Source: Odiellus spinosus
Lineage: Eukaryota > Arthropoda > Arachnida > Opiliones > Phalangiidae
Direction: 5' to 3'
Assembly (NCBI GenBank): GCA_963920705.1
Contig: CAWUCO010000080.1
Coordinates: forward strand, 682,001 to 746,000
DNA length: 64,000 bases
The notes beneath the pieces are model-generated. The model was not told the DNA's origin. It worked only from the letters and a program-made list of their open reading frames with translations, and did no database searches. This document shows, piece after piece, positions 26,716 to 41,700 of this stretch; positions within the stretch are counted from its first letter, which is position 1, and each line of letters starts with the position of its first letter. The position numbers were made by a program, and so were the translations under genes.

Positions 26716-29700
26716 TTTCCCAAGTATGATTCACAAATTTCCCAAGTATAGATTCACAAATTTCCCATGTATAGATTCACAAATTTCATATGTATAGATT
26801 CACAAATTTCCCATGAATAGATTCACAAATTTCCCAAGTATGATTCAAAAATTTCCCAAGTATTGATTCACAAATTTCCCAAGTATAGATTCACAAATTT
26901 CCCATGTATAGATTCACAAATTTCACATGTATAGATTCACAAATTTCCCATGAATAGATTCACAAATTTCCCAAGTATGATTCAAAAATTTCCCAAGTAT
27001 AGATTCACAAATTTCCCAAGTATAGATTCACAAATTTTCCCAAGTATAGATTCACAAATTTCCCAAGTATAGATTCACAAATTTCCCAAGTATAGATTCA
27101 CAAATTTTCCTAGTATAGATCCACAAATTTCCCAAGTATAGATCCACAAATTTCCCAAGTATAAATCCACAAATTTTTCAAGTATAGATTCACAAATTTC
27201 CCAAGTATAGATTCACAAATTTTCCAAATATAGATTCACAAATTTTCCAAGTATAGATTCACAAATTTCCCAAGTATAGATTCACAAATTTCAGAAGTAT
27301 GGATTCACAAATTTCCCAAGTATGATTCACAAATTTCCCAAGTATAGATTCACAAATTTCCCATGTATAGATTCACAAATTTCATATGTATAGATTCACA
27401 AATTTCCCATGAATAGATTCACAAATTTCCCAAGTATGATTCAAAAATTTCCCAAGTATAGATTCACAAATTTCCCAAGTATAGATTCACAAATTTCCCA
27501 TGTATAGATTCACAAATTTCACATGTATAGATTCACAAATTTCCCATGAATAGATTCACAAATTTCCCAAGTATGATTCAAAAATTTCCCAAGTATAGAT
27601 TCACAAATTTCCCAAGTATAGATTCACAAATTTTCCCAAGTATAGATTCACAAATTTCCCAAGTATAGATTCACAAATTTCCCAAGTATAGATTCACAAA
27701 TTTTCCTAGTATAGATCCACAAATTTCCCAAGTATAGATCCACAAATTTCCCAAGTATAAATCCACAAATTTTTCAAGTATAGATTCACAAATTTCCCAA
27801 GTATAGATTCACAAATTTCCCAAGTATAGATTCACAAATTTTCCTAGTATAGATCCACAAATTTCCCAAGTATAGATCCACAAATTTCCCAAGTATAAAT
27901 CCACAAATTTTTCAAGTATAGGTTCACAAATTTCCCATGTATAGATTCACAAATTTCACATGTATAGATTCACAAATTTCCCATGAATAGATTCACATTT
28001 TTCCCAAGTATGATTCAAAAATTTCCCAAGTATAGATTCACAAATTTCCCAAGTATAGATTCACAAATTTTCCCAAGTATAGATTCACAAATTTCCCAAG
28101 TATAGATTCACAAATTTCCCAAGTATAGATTCACAAATTTTCCTAGTATAGATCCACAAATTTCCCAAGTATAGATCCACAAATTTCCCAAGTATAAATC
28201 CACAAATTTTTCAAGTATAGATTCACAAATTTCCAAGTATAGATTTACAAATTTCCCAAGTATAGATTCACAAATTTTCCAAATATAGATTCACAAATTT
28301 TCCAAATATAGATTCACAAATTTCCCAAGTATAGATTGACAAATTTCCCAAGTATAAATCCACAAATTTCTCAAGAATAGATTCACAAATTTCCCAAATA
28401 TAGATTCACAAATTTTCCAAATATAGATTCACAAATTTTCCAAGTATAGATTCACAAATTTCCCAAGTATAGATTCACAAATTTTCCTAGTATAGATCCA
28501 CAAATTTCCCATGTATAGATTCACAAATTTCCCATGTATAGTTTCACAAATTTCCGAAGTATAGATTCACAAATTTCTCAAGTATAGATTCACAAATTTC
28601 CCAAGTATAGACTAACATATTTCCGAAGTATAGATTCACAAATTTCCCAATTATAGATTCACAAATTTCCCAAGTATAGATTCACAAATTTTCCAAATAT
28701 AGATTCACAAATTTTCCATGTATAGATTCACAAATTTCCCAAGTATAGATTCACATATTTCAGAAGTATAGATTCAAAAATTTCCCAAGTATGATTCACA
28801 AATTTCCCAAGTATAGATTCACAAATTTCTCAAGTATAGATTCACAAATTTCCCACGTATAGATTCACAAATTTCCCATGTATAGATTCACAAATTCCCC
28901 ATGTATAGATTCACAAATTTCCCAAGTATGATTCACAAATTTCCCAAGTATAGGTTCACAAATTTCCTCAGTATAGATTCACAAATTTCCCAATTATAGA
29001 TTCACAAATTTCCAGAGTATAGATTCACAAATTTCCCATGTATAGATTCACAAATTTCCCATGTATAGATTCACAAATTTCCCAAGTATAGATTCACAAA
29101 TTTCCCAAGTATGATTCAAAAATTTCCCAAGTATAGACTAACATATTTCCCAAGTATAGATTCACAAATTTCCCATGTATAGATTCACAAATTTCCCAAG
29201 TATAGATTCACAAATTTCCCAAGTATGATTCAAAAATTTCCCAAGTATAGATTCACAAATTTCCCAAGAATAGATTCACAAATTTTCCCAAATATAGATT
29301 CACAAATTTTCCATGTATATATTCACAAATTTCCCAAGTATAGATTCACAAATTTCAGAAGTATAGATTCAAAATTTTCCTAGCATAGATCCACAAATTT
29401 CCCAAGTATAAATCCACAAATTTTTCAAGTATAGATTCACAAATTTCCCAAGTATAGATTCACAAATTTTCCAAATATAGATTCACAAATTTTCCAAGTA
29501 TAGATTTACAAATTTCCCAAGTATAGATCCACAAATTTCCCTAGTATAGATCCACAAATTTCCCTAGTATAGATCCACAAATTTCCCAAGTATAGATTCA
29601 CAAATTTCCCAAGTATAGATTTACAAATTTCCCAAGTATAGATTCACAAATTTCCCAAGTATAGATTCACAAATTTCCCAAATATAAATTCACAAATTTC

Positions 29701-31936
29701 CCAAGTATAAATTCACAAATTTCCCAAGTATAAATTCACAAATTTCCCATGTATAGATTCACAAATTTTCCAAGTATAGATTCACAAATTTCCCAAATAT
29801 AGATTCACAAATTTCCCAAGAATAGATTCACAAATTTCCCAAGTATAGATTCACAAATTTCCCAAGTATAGATTCACAAATTTCTCAAGTATAGATTCAC
29901 AAATTTCCCAAGTATAGACTAACATATTTTCCAAGTATAGATTCACAAATTTCCCAAGTATAGATTCACAAATTTCCCAAGTATAGATTCACAAATTTCC
30001 CAAGTATAGATTCACAAATTTCTCAAGTATAGATTCACAAATTTCCCACGTATAGATTCACAAATTTCCCATGTATAGATTCACAAATTTCCCATGTATA
30101 GATTCACAAATTTCCCAAGTATGATTCACAAATTTCCCAAGTATAGATTCACAAATTTCCCCAGTATAGATTCACAAATTTCCCAATTATAGATTCACAA
30201 ATTTCCAGAGTATAGATTCAAAAATTTCCCAAGTATAGATTCACAAATTTCCCAAGTATAGATTCACAAATTTCCCAAGTATAGATTCACAAATTTCCCA
30301 TGTATAGATTCACAAATTTCCCATGTATAGATTCACAAATTTCCCAAGCATAGATTCACAAATTTCCCAAGTATGATTCAAAAATTTCCCAAGTATAGAT
30401 TCACAAATTTCCCAAGTATAGATTCACAAATTTTCCCAAATATAGATTCACAAATTTCCCAAGTATAGATTCACAAATTTCCCAAGAATAGATTCACAAA
30501 TTTCTCAAGTATAGATTCACAAATTTCCCAAGTATAGACTAACATATTTCCCAAGTATAGATTCACAAACTTCCCAAGTATAGATTCACAAATTTTCCAA
30601 ATATAGATTCACAAATTTCCCATGTATAGATTCACAAATTTCCCAAGTATAGATTCACAAATTTCCCAAGAATAGATTCACAAATTTTCCCAAGTATAGA
30701 TTCACAAATTTCCCAAGTATAGATTCACCAATTTCCCAATTATAGATTCATAAATTTCTCAAGTATAGATTTACAAATTTCCCAAGTATAGATTCACAAA
30801 TTTCCCAAGTATAGATTCACAAATTTCCCAAATATAAATTCACAAATTTCCCAAGTATAAATTCACAAATTTCCCAAGTATAAATTCACAAATTTCCCAT
30901 GTATAGATTCACAAATTTTCCAAGTATAGATTCACAAATTTCCCAAATATAGATTCACAAATTTCCCAAGAATAGATTCACAAATTTCCCAAGTATAGAT
31001 TCACAAATTTCCCAAGTATAGATTCACAAATTTCTCAAGTATAGATTCACAAATTTCCCAAGTATAGACTAACATATTTTCCAAGTATAGATTCACAAAT
31101 TTCCCAAGTATAGATTCACAAATTTCCCAAGTATAGATTCACAAATTTCCCAAGTATAGATTCACAAATTTCTCAAGTATAGATTCACAAATTTCCCACG
31201 TATGGATTCACAAATTTCCCATGTATAGATTCACAAATTTCCCATGTATAGATTCACAAATTTCCCAAGTATGATGCACAAATTTCCCAAGTATAGATTC
31301 ACAAATTTCCCCAGTATAGATTCACAAATTTCCCAATTATAGATTCACAAATTTCCAGAGTATAGATTCACAAATTTCCCAAGTATAGATTCACAAATTT
31401 CCCAAGTATAGATTCACAAATTTCCCAAGTATAGATTCACAAATTTCCCATGTATAGATTCACAAATTTCCCATGTATAGATTCACAAATTTCCCAAGCA
31501 TAGATTCACAAATTTCCCAAGTATGATTCAAAAATTTCCCAAGTATAGATTCACAAATTTCCCAAGTATAGATTCACAAATTTTCCCAAATATAGATTCA
31601 CAAATTTCCCAAGTATAGATTCACAAATTTCCCAAGAATAGATTCACAAATTTCTCAAGTATAGATTCACAAATTTCCCAAGTATAGACTAACATATTTC
31701 CCAAGTATAGATTCACAAACTTCCCAAGTATAGATTCACAAATTTTCCAAATATAGATTCACAAATTTCCCATGTATAGATTCACAAATTTCCCAAGTAT
31801 AGATTCACAAATTTCCCAAGTATAGATTCACCAATTTCCCAAGTATAGATTCATAAATTTCTCAAGTATAGATTCACAAATTTCCCAAGTATAGACTAAC
31901 ATTTTTCCCAAGTATAGATTCACAAATTTCCCAATT
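26716..31936 (+). repeat. 5.2-kb block, downstream copy (8,061-bp spacing)
   Basis: This is the partner of 18655-23875. Changes private to this copy include TATTGATTC near 26864, GATTCAAAAATTT near 30219, CCCAATTATAG near 30737 and CATTTTTCCC near 31900. After 31936 the sequence resumes with the cassette that lies near 24650 in the upstream region. About 775 bp present at 23.88-24.65 kb is thus absent here, or was gained there. Confidence 0.9.
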
Positions 31937-34149
31937 ATAGATTCACAAATTTCCCAAGTATAGATTCACAAATTTTCCAAATATAGATTCACAAATTTTC
32001 CATGTATAGATTCACAAATTTCCCAAGTATAGATTCAAATTTCAGAAGTATAGATTCACAAATTTCCCACGTATAGATTCACAAATTTCCCATGTATAGA
32101 TTCACAAATTTCCCATGTATAGATTCACAAATTTCCCAAGTATGATTCACAAATTTCCCAAGTATAGATTCACAAATTTCCCCAGTATAGATTCACAAAT
32201 TTCCCAATTATAGATTCACAAATTTCCAGAGTATAGATTCACAAATTTCCCAAGTATAGATTCACAAATTTTCCAAATATAAATTCACAAATTTTCCAAG
32301 TATAGATTCACAAATTTCCCAAGTATGATTCAAAAATTTCCCAAGTATAGATTCACAAATTTCCCAAGTATAGATTCACAAATTTCCCAAGTATAGATTT
32401 ACAAATTTCCCAAGTATAGATTCACAAATTTCCCAAGTATAGATTCACAAATTTCTCAAGTATAGATTCACAAATTTCCCAAGTATAGACTAATATATTT
32501 CCCAAGTATAGATTCACAAATTTCCCAATTATAGATTCACAAATTTCACAAGTATAGATTCACAAATTTTCCAAATATAGATTCACAAATTTTCCATGTA
32601 TAGATTCACAAATTTCCCAAGTATAGATTCACAAATTTCAGAAGTATGGATTCACAAATTTCCCAAGTATGATTCACAAATTTCCCAAGTATAGATTCAC
32701 AAATTTTCCCGTGTATAGATTCACAAATATCACATGTATAGATTCACAAATTTCCCATGAATAGATTCACAAATTTCCCAAGTATGATTCAAAAATTTCC
32801 CAAGTATAGATTCACAAATTTCCCAAGTATAGATTCTCAAATTTTCCCAAGTATAGATTCACAAATTTCCCAAGTATAGATTCACAAATTTCCCAAGTAT
32901 AGATTCACAAATTTTCCTAGTATAGATCCACAAATTTCCCAAGTATAGATCCACAAATTTCCCAAGTATAAATCCACAAATTTTTCAAGTATAGATTCAC
33001 AAATTTCCCAAGTATAGATTCACAAATTTTCCAAATATAGATTCACAAATTTTCCAAGTATAGATCCACAAATTTCCCAAGTATAGATCCACGAATTTCC
33101 CTAGTATAGATCCACAAATTTCCCAAGTATAGATTCACAAATTTCCCAAGTATAGATTTACAAATTTCCCAAGTATAGATTCACAAATTTTCCAAATATA
33201 GATTCACAAATTTCCCAAGTATGATTCAAAAAATTCCCAAGTAAAGATTCACAAATTTCCCAAGAATAGATTCACAAATTTTCCCAAGTATAGATTCACA
33301 AATTTCCCAAGTATAGATTCACAAATTTCCCAAGTATAGATTCACAAATTTCTCAAGTATAGATTCAAAAATTTCCCAAGTATAGACTAACATATTTCCG
33401 AAGTATAGATTCACAAATTTCCCAATTATAGATTCACAAATTTCCCAAGTATAGATTCACAAATTTTCCAAATATAGATTCACAAATTTTCCATGTATAG
33501 ATTCACAAATTTCCCAAGTATAGATTCACAAATTTCAGAAGTATAGATTCAAAAATTTCCCAAGTATGATTCACAAATTTCCCAAGTATAGATTCACAAA
33601 TTTCTCAAGTATAGATTCACAAATTTCCCACGTATAGATTCACAAATTTCCCATGTATAGATTCACAAATTTCCCATGTATAGATTCACAAATTTCCCAA
33701 GTATGATTCACAAATTTCCCAAGTATAGATTCACAAATTTCCTCAGTATAGATTCACAAATTTCCCAATTAGAGATTCACAAATTTCCAGAGTATAGATT
33801 CACAAATTTCCCATGTATAGATTCACAAATTTCCCATGTATAGATTCACAAATTTCCCAAGTATAGATTCACAAATTTCCCAAGTATGATTCAAAAATTT
33901 CCCAAGTATAGATTCACAAATTTCCCAAGTATAGATTCACAAATTTCCCAAGTATAGATTCACAAATTTCCCAAGAATAGATTCACAAATTTCTCAAGTA
34001 TAGATTCACAAACTTCCCAAGTATAGATTCACAAATTTTCCAAATATAGATTCACAAATTTCCCATGTATAGATTCACAAATTTCCCAAGTATAGATTCA
34101 CAAATTTCCCAAGTATGATTCAAAAATTTCCCAAGTATAGATTCACAAA

Positions 34150-37100
34150 TTTCCCAAGTATAGATTCACCAATTTCCTAAGTATAGATTCATAAATTTCT
34201 CAAGTATAGATTCACAAATTTCCCAAGTATAGACTAACATATTTCCCAAGTATAGATTCACAAATTTCCCAATTATAGATTCAGAAATTTCCCAAGTATA
34301 GATTCACAAATTTTCCAAATATAGATTCACAAATTTTCCATGTATAGATTCTCAAATTTCCCAAGTATAGATTCAAATTTCAGAAGTATAGATTCACAAA
34401 TTTCCCACTTATAGATTCACAAATTTCCCATGTATAGATTCACAAATTTCCCATGTATAGATTCACAAATTTCCCAAGTATGATTCACAAATTTCCCAAG
34501 TATAGATTCACAAATTTCCCCAGTATAGATTCACAAATTTCCCAATTATAGATTCACAAATTTCCAGAGTATAGATTCACAAATTTCCCAAGTATAGATT
34601 CACAAATTTTCCAAATATAAATTCACAAATTTTCCAAATATAGATTCACAAATTTCCCAAGTATAGACTAACATATTTCCCAAGTATAGATTCACAAATT
34701 TCCCAAGTATAGATTCACAAATTTCCCAAGTATAGATTCACAAATTTTCCAAATATAGATTCACAAATTTCCCAAGTATAGATTCACAAATTTCCCAAGT
34801 ATAGATTCACAAATTTCCCATGTATAAATTCACAAATTTCCCATGTATAGATTCACAAATTTCCCAAGTATAGATTCACAAATTTCCCAAGTATAGATTC
34901 ACAAATTTCCCAAGTATAGATTCACAAATTTCCCAAGAATAGATTCACAAATTTCTCAAGTATAGATTCACAAATTTCCCAAGTATAGACTAACATATTT
35001 CCCAAGTATAGATTCACAAATTTCCCATGTATAGATTCACAAATTTCCCAAGTATAGATTCACAAATTTCCCAAGTATGATTCAAAAATTTCCCAAGTAT
35101 AGATTCACAAATTTCCCAAGAATAGATTCACAAATTTTCCCAAATATAGATTCACAAATTTTCCATGTATATATTCACAAATTTCCCAAGTATAGATTCA
35201 CAAATTTCAGAAGTATAGATTCACAAATTTTCCTAGCATAGATCCACAAATTTCCCAAGTATAGATCCACAAATTTCCCAAGTATAAATCCACAAATTTT
35301 TCAAGTATAGATTCACAAATTTCCCAAGTATAGATTCACAAATTTTCCAAATATAGATTCACAAATTTTCCAAGTATAGATTTACAAATTTCCCAAGTAT
35401 AGATTTACAAATTTCCCAAGTATAGATTCACAAATTTCCCAAGTATAGATCCACAAATTTCCCAAGTATAGATTCACAAATTTCCCAAGTATAGATTTAC
35501 AAATTTCCCAAGTATAGATTCACAAATTTCCCAAGTATAGATTCACAAATTTCCCAAATATAAATTCACAAATTTCCCAAGTATAAATTCACAAATTTCC
35601 CAAGTATAAATTCACAAATTTCCCATGTATAGATTCACAAATTTTCCAAGTATAGATTCACAAATTTCCCAAATATAGATTCACAAATTTCCCAAGAATG
35701 GATTCACAAATTTCCCAAGTATAGATTCACAAATTTCCCAAGTATAGATTCACAAATTTCTCAAGTATAGATTCACAAATTTCCCAAGTATAGACTAACA
35801 TATTTCCCAAGTATAGATTCACAAATTTCCCAAGTATAGATTCACAAATTTCCCAAGTATAGATTCACAAATTTCCCAAGTATAGATTCACAAATTTCTC
35901 AAGTATAGATTCACAAATTTCCCACGTATAGATTCACAAATTTCCCATGTATAGATTCACAAATTTCCCATGTATAGATTCACAAATTTCCCAAGTATGA
36001 TTCACAAATTTCCCAAGTATAGATTCACAAATTTCCCCAGTATAGATTCACAAATTTCCCAATTATAGATTCACAAATTTCCAGAGTATAGATTCACAAA
36101 TTTCCCAAGTATAGATTCACAAATTTCCCAAGTATAGATTCATAAATATCCCAAGTATAGATTCACAAATTTCCCATGTATAGATTCACAAATTTCCCAT
36201 GTATAGATTCACAAATTTCCCAAGTATAGATTCACAAATTTCCCAAGTATGATTCAAAAATTGCCCAAGTATAGATTCACAAATTTCCCAAGTATAGATT
36301 CACAAATTTTCCCAAATATAGATTCACAAATTTCCCAAGTATAGATTCACAAATTTCCCAAGAATAGATTCACAAATTTCTCAAGTATAGATTCACAAAT
36401 TTCCCAAGTATAGACTAACATATTTCCCAAGTATAGATTCACAAACTTCCCAAGTATAGATTCACAAATTTTCCAAATATAGATTCACAAATTTCCCATG
36501 TATAGATTCACAAATTTCCCAAGTATAGATTCACAAATTTCCCAAGAATAGATTCACAAATTTTCCCAAGTATAGATTCACAAATTTCCCAAGTATAGAT
36601 TCACCAATTTCCTAAGTATAGATTCATAAATTTCTCAAGTATAGATTCACAAATTTCCCAAGTATAGACTAACATATTTCCCAAGTATAGATTCACAAAT
36701 TTCCCAATTATAGATTCACAAATTTCCCAAGTATAGATTCACAAATTTTCCAAATATAGATTCACAAATTTTCCATGTATAGATTCTCAAATTTCCCAAG
36801 TATAGATTCAAATTTCAGAAGTATAGATTCACAAATTTCCCACGTATAGATTCACAAATTTCCCATGTATAGATTCACAAATTTCCCCAGTATAGATTCA
36901 CAAATTTCCCAATTATAGATTCACAAATTTCCAGAGTATAGATTCACAAATTTCCCAAGTATAGATTCACAAATTTTCCAAATATAAATTCACAAATTTT
37001 CCAAATATAGATTCACAAATTTCCCAAGTATAGACTAACATATTTCCCAAGTATAGATTCACAAATTTCCCAAGTATAGATTCACAAATTTCCCAAGTAT

Positions 37101-37272
37101 AGATTCACAAATTTTCAAAATATAGATTCACAAATTTCCCAAGTATAGATTCACAAATTTCCCAAGTATAGATTCACAAATTTCCCATGTATAAATTCAC
37201 AAATTTCCCATGTATAGATTCACAAATTTCCCAAGTATAGATTCACAAATTTCCCAAGTATAGATTCACAAA
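34150..37272 (+). repeat. Dispersed duplication, 2,435-bp spacing
   Basis: Segment 34150-34905 recurs at 36585-37272. AATTTCCTAA 34171/36606, CTCAAATTT 34351/36786 and GATTCAAATTTCAG 34371/36806 are each 2,435 bp apart. The CCCATGTATAAATT monomers at 34817/37184 are 2,367 bp apart. The 68-bp difference equals three monomers (22+23+23) missing from the second copy after CCCATG near 36875. Confidence 0.82.
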
Positions 37273-37300
37273 TTTCCCAAATATAGATTCACAAATTTCC
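35150..37300 (+). repeat. Block repeated about 12 kb downstream (47.07-49.2 kb)
   Basis: TTCCTAGCATAG at 35231 and 47153 is 11,922 bp apart; GATTCAAATTTCAG at 36806 and 48751 is 11,945 bp apart, so one extra 23-bp monomer separates them. Both blocks contain the TATATATTC monomer, GATCCAC cluster, triple TATAAATTC run, CCCACG cassette and CACCAATTTCCC pair in order. The opening markers also occur near 21.25, 29.31, 43.46 and 45.69 kb. Confidence 0.78.
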
Positions 37301-38774
37301 CATGTATAGATTCACAAATTTCCCAAGTATAGATTCACAAATTTCCCAAGTAAAGATTCACAAATTTCCCAAATATAGATTCACAAATTTCCCAAGAATA
37401 GATTCACAAATTTCCCAAGTACAGATTCACAAATTTCCCAAGTATAGATTCACAAATTTCTCAAGTATAGACTCACAAATTTCCCAAGTATAGACTAACA
37501 TATTTCCCAAGTATAGATTCACAAATTTCCCAAGTATAGATTCACAAATTTCCCAAGTATAGATTCACAAATTTCCCAAGTATGATTCAAAAATTTCCCA
37601 AGTATAGATTCACAAATTTCGCAAGTATAGATTCACAAATTTTCCCAAATATAGATTCACAAATTTCCCAAGTATATATTCACAAATTTCTCAAGTATAG
37701 ATTCACAAATTTCCCAAGTATAGACTAACATATTTCCCAAGTATAGATTCACAAACTTTCCAAGTAGAGATTCACAAATTTTCCAAATATAGATTCACAA
37801 ATTTCCCATGTATAGATTCACAAATTTCCCAAGTATAGATTCACAAATTTCCCAAGTATGATTCAAAAATTTCCCAAGTATAGATTCACAAATTTCCCAA
37901 GAATAGATTCACAAATTTTCCCAAGTATAGATTCACCAATTTCCCAAGTATAGATTCATAAATTTCTCAAGTATAGATTCACAAATTTTCCAAATATAAA
38001 TTCACAAATTTTCCAAATATAGATTCACAAATTTCCCAAGTATAGACTAACATATTTCCCAAGTATAGATTCACAAATTTCCCAAGTATAGATTCACAAA
38101 TTTCCCAAGTATAGATTCACAAATTTTCCAAATATAGATTCACAAATTTCCCAAGTATAGATTCACAAATTTCCCAAGTATAGATTCACAAATTTCCCAT
38201 GTATAAATTCACAAATTTCCCATGTATAGATTCACAAATTTCCCAAGTATAGATTCACAAATTTCCCAAGTATAGATTCACAAATTTCCCAAATATAGAT
38301 TCACAAATTTCCCATGTATAGATTCACAAATTTCCCAAGTATAGATTCACAAATTTCCCAAGTAAAGATTCACAAATTTCCCAAATATAGATTCACAAAT
38401 TTCCCAAGAATAGATTCACAAATTTCCCAAGTATGATTCAAAAATTTCCCAAGTATAGATTCACAAATTTCCCAAGTATAGATTCACAAATTTTCCCAAA
38501 TATAGATTCACAAATTTCCCAAGTATAGATTCACAAATTTCTCAAGTATAGATTCACAAATTTCCCAAGTATAGACTAACATATTTCCCAAGTATAGATT
38601 CACAATTTTTCCAAGTAGAGATTCACAAATTTTCCAAATATAGATTCACAAATTTCCCATGTATAGATTCACAAATTTCCCAAGTATAGATTCACAAATT
38701 TCCCAAGTATGATTCAAAAATTTCCCAAGTATAGATTCATAAATTTCCCAAGAATAGATTCACAAATTTTCCCA

Positions 38775-41700
38775 AGTATAGATTCACCAATTTCCCAAGT
38801 ATAGATTCATAAATTTCTCAAGTATAGATTCACAAATTTCCCAAGTATAGACTAACATATTTCCCAAGTTTAGATTCACAAATTTCCCATGTATAGATTC
38901 ACAAATTTCCCAAGTATAGATTCACAAATTTCCCAAGTATAGATTCACAAATTTCCCAAATATAGATTCACAAATTTCCCATGTATAGATTCACAAATTT
39001 CCCAAGTATAGATTCACAAATTTCCCAAGTAAAGATTCACAAATTTCCCAAGTATAGATTCACAAATTTCCCAAGTATAGATTCACAAATTTCCCAAGTA
39101 TGATTCAAAAATTTCCCAAGTATAGATTCACAAATTTCCCAAGTATAGATTCACAAATTTTCCCAAATATAGATTCACAAATTTCCCAAGTATAGATTCA
39201 CAAATTTCTCAAGTATAGATTCACAAATTTCCCAAGTATAGACTAACATATTTCCCAAGTATAGATTCACAAACTTTCCAAGTAGAGATTCACAAATTTT
39301 CCAAATATAGATTCACAAATTTCCCATGTATAGATTCACAAATTTCCCAAGTATAGATTCACAAATTTCCCAAGTATGATTCAAAAATTTCCCAAGTATA
39401 GATTCACAAATTTCCCAAGAATAGATTCACAAATTTTCCCAAGTATAGATTCACCAATTTCCCAAGTATAGATTCATAAATTTCTCAAGTATAGATTCAC
39501 AAATTTTCCAATTATAGATTCACAAATTTCCCAAGTATAGATTCACAAATTTTCCAAATATAGATTCACAAATTTTCCATGTATAGATTCACAAATTTCC
39601 CAAGTATAGATTCACAAATTTCAGAGGTATTGATTCACAAATTTCCCACGTATAGATTCACCAATTTCCCAAGTATAGATTCATAAATTTCTCAAGTATA
39701 GATTCACAAATTTCCCAAGTATAGACTAACATATTTCCCAAGTTTAGATTCACAAATTTCCCAATTATAGATTCACAAATTTCCCAAGTATAGATTCACA
39801 AATTTTCCAAATATAGATTCACAAATTTTCCATGTATAGATTCACAAATTTCCCAAGTATAGATTCACAAATTTCAGAGGTATTGATTCACAAATTTCCC
39901 ACGTATAGATTCACAAATTTCCCATGTATAGATTCACAAATTTCCCATGTATAGATTCACAAATTTCCCAAGTATTATTCCCAAATTTCCCAAGTATAGA
40001 TTCACAAATTTCCCCAGTATAGATTCACAAATTTCCCAATTATAGATTCACAAATTTCCAGAGTATATATTCACAAATTTCCCAAGTATAGATTCACAAA
40101 TTTTCCAAATATAAATTCACAAATTTTCCAAATATAGATTCACAAATTTCCCAAGTATAGACTAACATATTTCCCAAGTATAGATTCACAAATTTCCCAA
40201 GTATAGATTCACAAATTTCCCAAGTATAGATTCACAAATTTTCCAAATATAGATTCGCAAATTTTCCAAGTATAGATCCACAAATTTCCCAAGTATAGAT
40301 CCACAAATTTCCCTAGTATAGATCCACAAATTTCCCAAGTATAGATTCACAAATTTCCCAAGTATAGATTCACAAATTTTCCAAATATAGATTCACAAAT
40401 TTTCCAAATATAGATTCACAAATTTCCCAAGTATAGATTGACAAATTTCCCAAGTATAAATCCACAAATTTCCCAAGTATAGATTCACAAATTTCCCAAG
40501 TAAAGATTCACAAATTTCCCAAATATAGATTCACAAATTTCCCAAGAATAGATTCACAAATTTCCCAAGTACAGATTCACAAATTTCCCAAGTATAGATT
40601 CACCAATTTCCCAAGTATAGATTCATAAATTTCTCAAGTATAGATTCACAAATTTCCCAAGTATAGACTAACATATTTCCCAAGTTTAGATTCACAAATT
40701 TCCCATGTATAGATTCACAAATTTCCCAAGTATAGATTCACAAATTTCCCAAGTATAGATTCACAAATTTCCCAAATATAGATTCACAAATTTCCCATGT
40801 ATAGATTCACAAATTTCCCAAGTATAGATTCACAAATTTCCCAAGTAAAGATTCACAAATTTCCCAAGTATAGATTCACAAATTTCCCAAGTATAGATTC
40901 ACAAATTTCCCAAGTATGATTCAAAAATTTCCCAAGTATAGATTCACAAATTTCCCAAGTATAGATTCACAAATTTTCCCAAATATAGATTCACAAATTT
41001 CCCAAGTATAGATTCACAAATTTCTCAAGTATAGATTCACAAATTTCCCAAGTATAGACTAACATATTTCCCAAGTATAGATTCACAAACTTTCCAAGTA
41101 GAGATTCACAAATTTTCCAAATATAGATTCACAAATTTCCCATGTATAGATTCACAAATTTCCCAAGTATAGATTCACAAATTTCCCAAGTATGATTCAA
41201 AAATTTCCCAAGTATAGATTCACAAATTTCCCAAGAATAGATTCACAAATTTTCCCAAGTATAGATTCACCAATTTCCCAAGTATAGATTCATAAATTTC
41301 TCAAGTATAGATTCACAAATTTCCCAATTATAGATTCACAAATTTCCCAAGTATAGATTCACAAATTTTCCAAATATAGATTCACAAATTTTCCATGTAT
41401 AGATTCACAAATTTCCCAAGTATAGATTCACAAATTTCAGAGGTATTGATTCACAAATTTCCCACGTATAGATTCACCAATTTCCCAAGTATAGATTCAT
41501 AAATTTCTCAAGTATAGATTCACAAATTTCCCAAGTATAGACTAACATATTTCCCAAGTTTAGATTCACAAATTTCCCAATTATAGATTCACAAATTTCC
41601 CAAGTATAGATTCACAAATTTTCCAAATATAGATTCACAAATTTTCCATGTATAGATTCACAAATTTCCCAAGTATAGATTCACAAATTTCAGAGGTATT

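Larger units (their letters stand above)
31937..38000 (+). repeat. Composite of blocks shared with 11-13, 21-24 and 47-49 kb
   Basis: 31.94-32.29 kb is a cassette. 32.31-33.2 kb follows the order of 11.07-12.0 kb (CTAATATAT 11249/32490). 33.22-34.0 kb matches 12.18-13.0 kb. 34.15-34.9 kb recurs at 36.59-37.27 kb. 35.15-37.3 kb matches 47.07-49.2 kb. A 21-bp monomer, GATTCAAATTTCAG, in which a CACAAATTT is cut to CAAATTT, occurs at 32033, 34371 and 36806 and again at 48751. It marks one lineage of the cassette. Confidence 0.8.

Noticed and set aside
18655-31936. Assembly artefact as the sole explanation for the near-identical 5.2-kb blocks
   Set aside because: The copies carry distinct private base changes and different flanks, which a simple assembly duplication would not give. 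It cannot be excluded without reads.
37302-37493. 63-codon open reading frame in + strand
   Set aside because: It is three-phase translation of the 23-bp repeat, kept open by a TAAAG variant. It has no ribosome-binding or other coding context, and its peptide is just repeats of the monomer reading.
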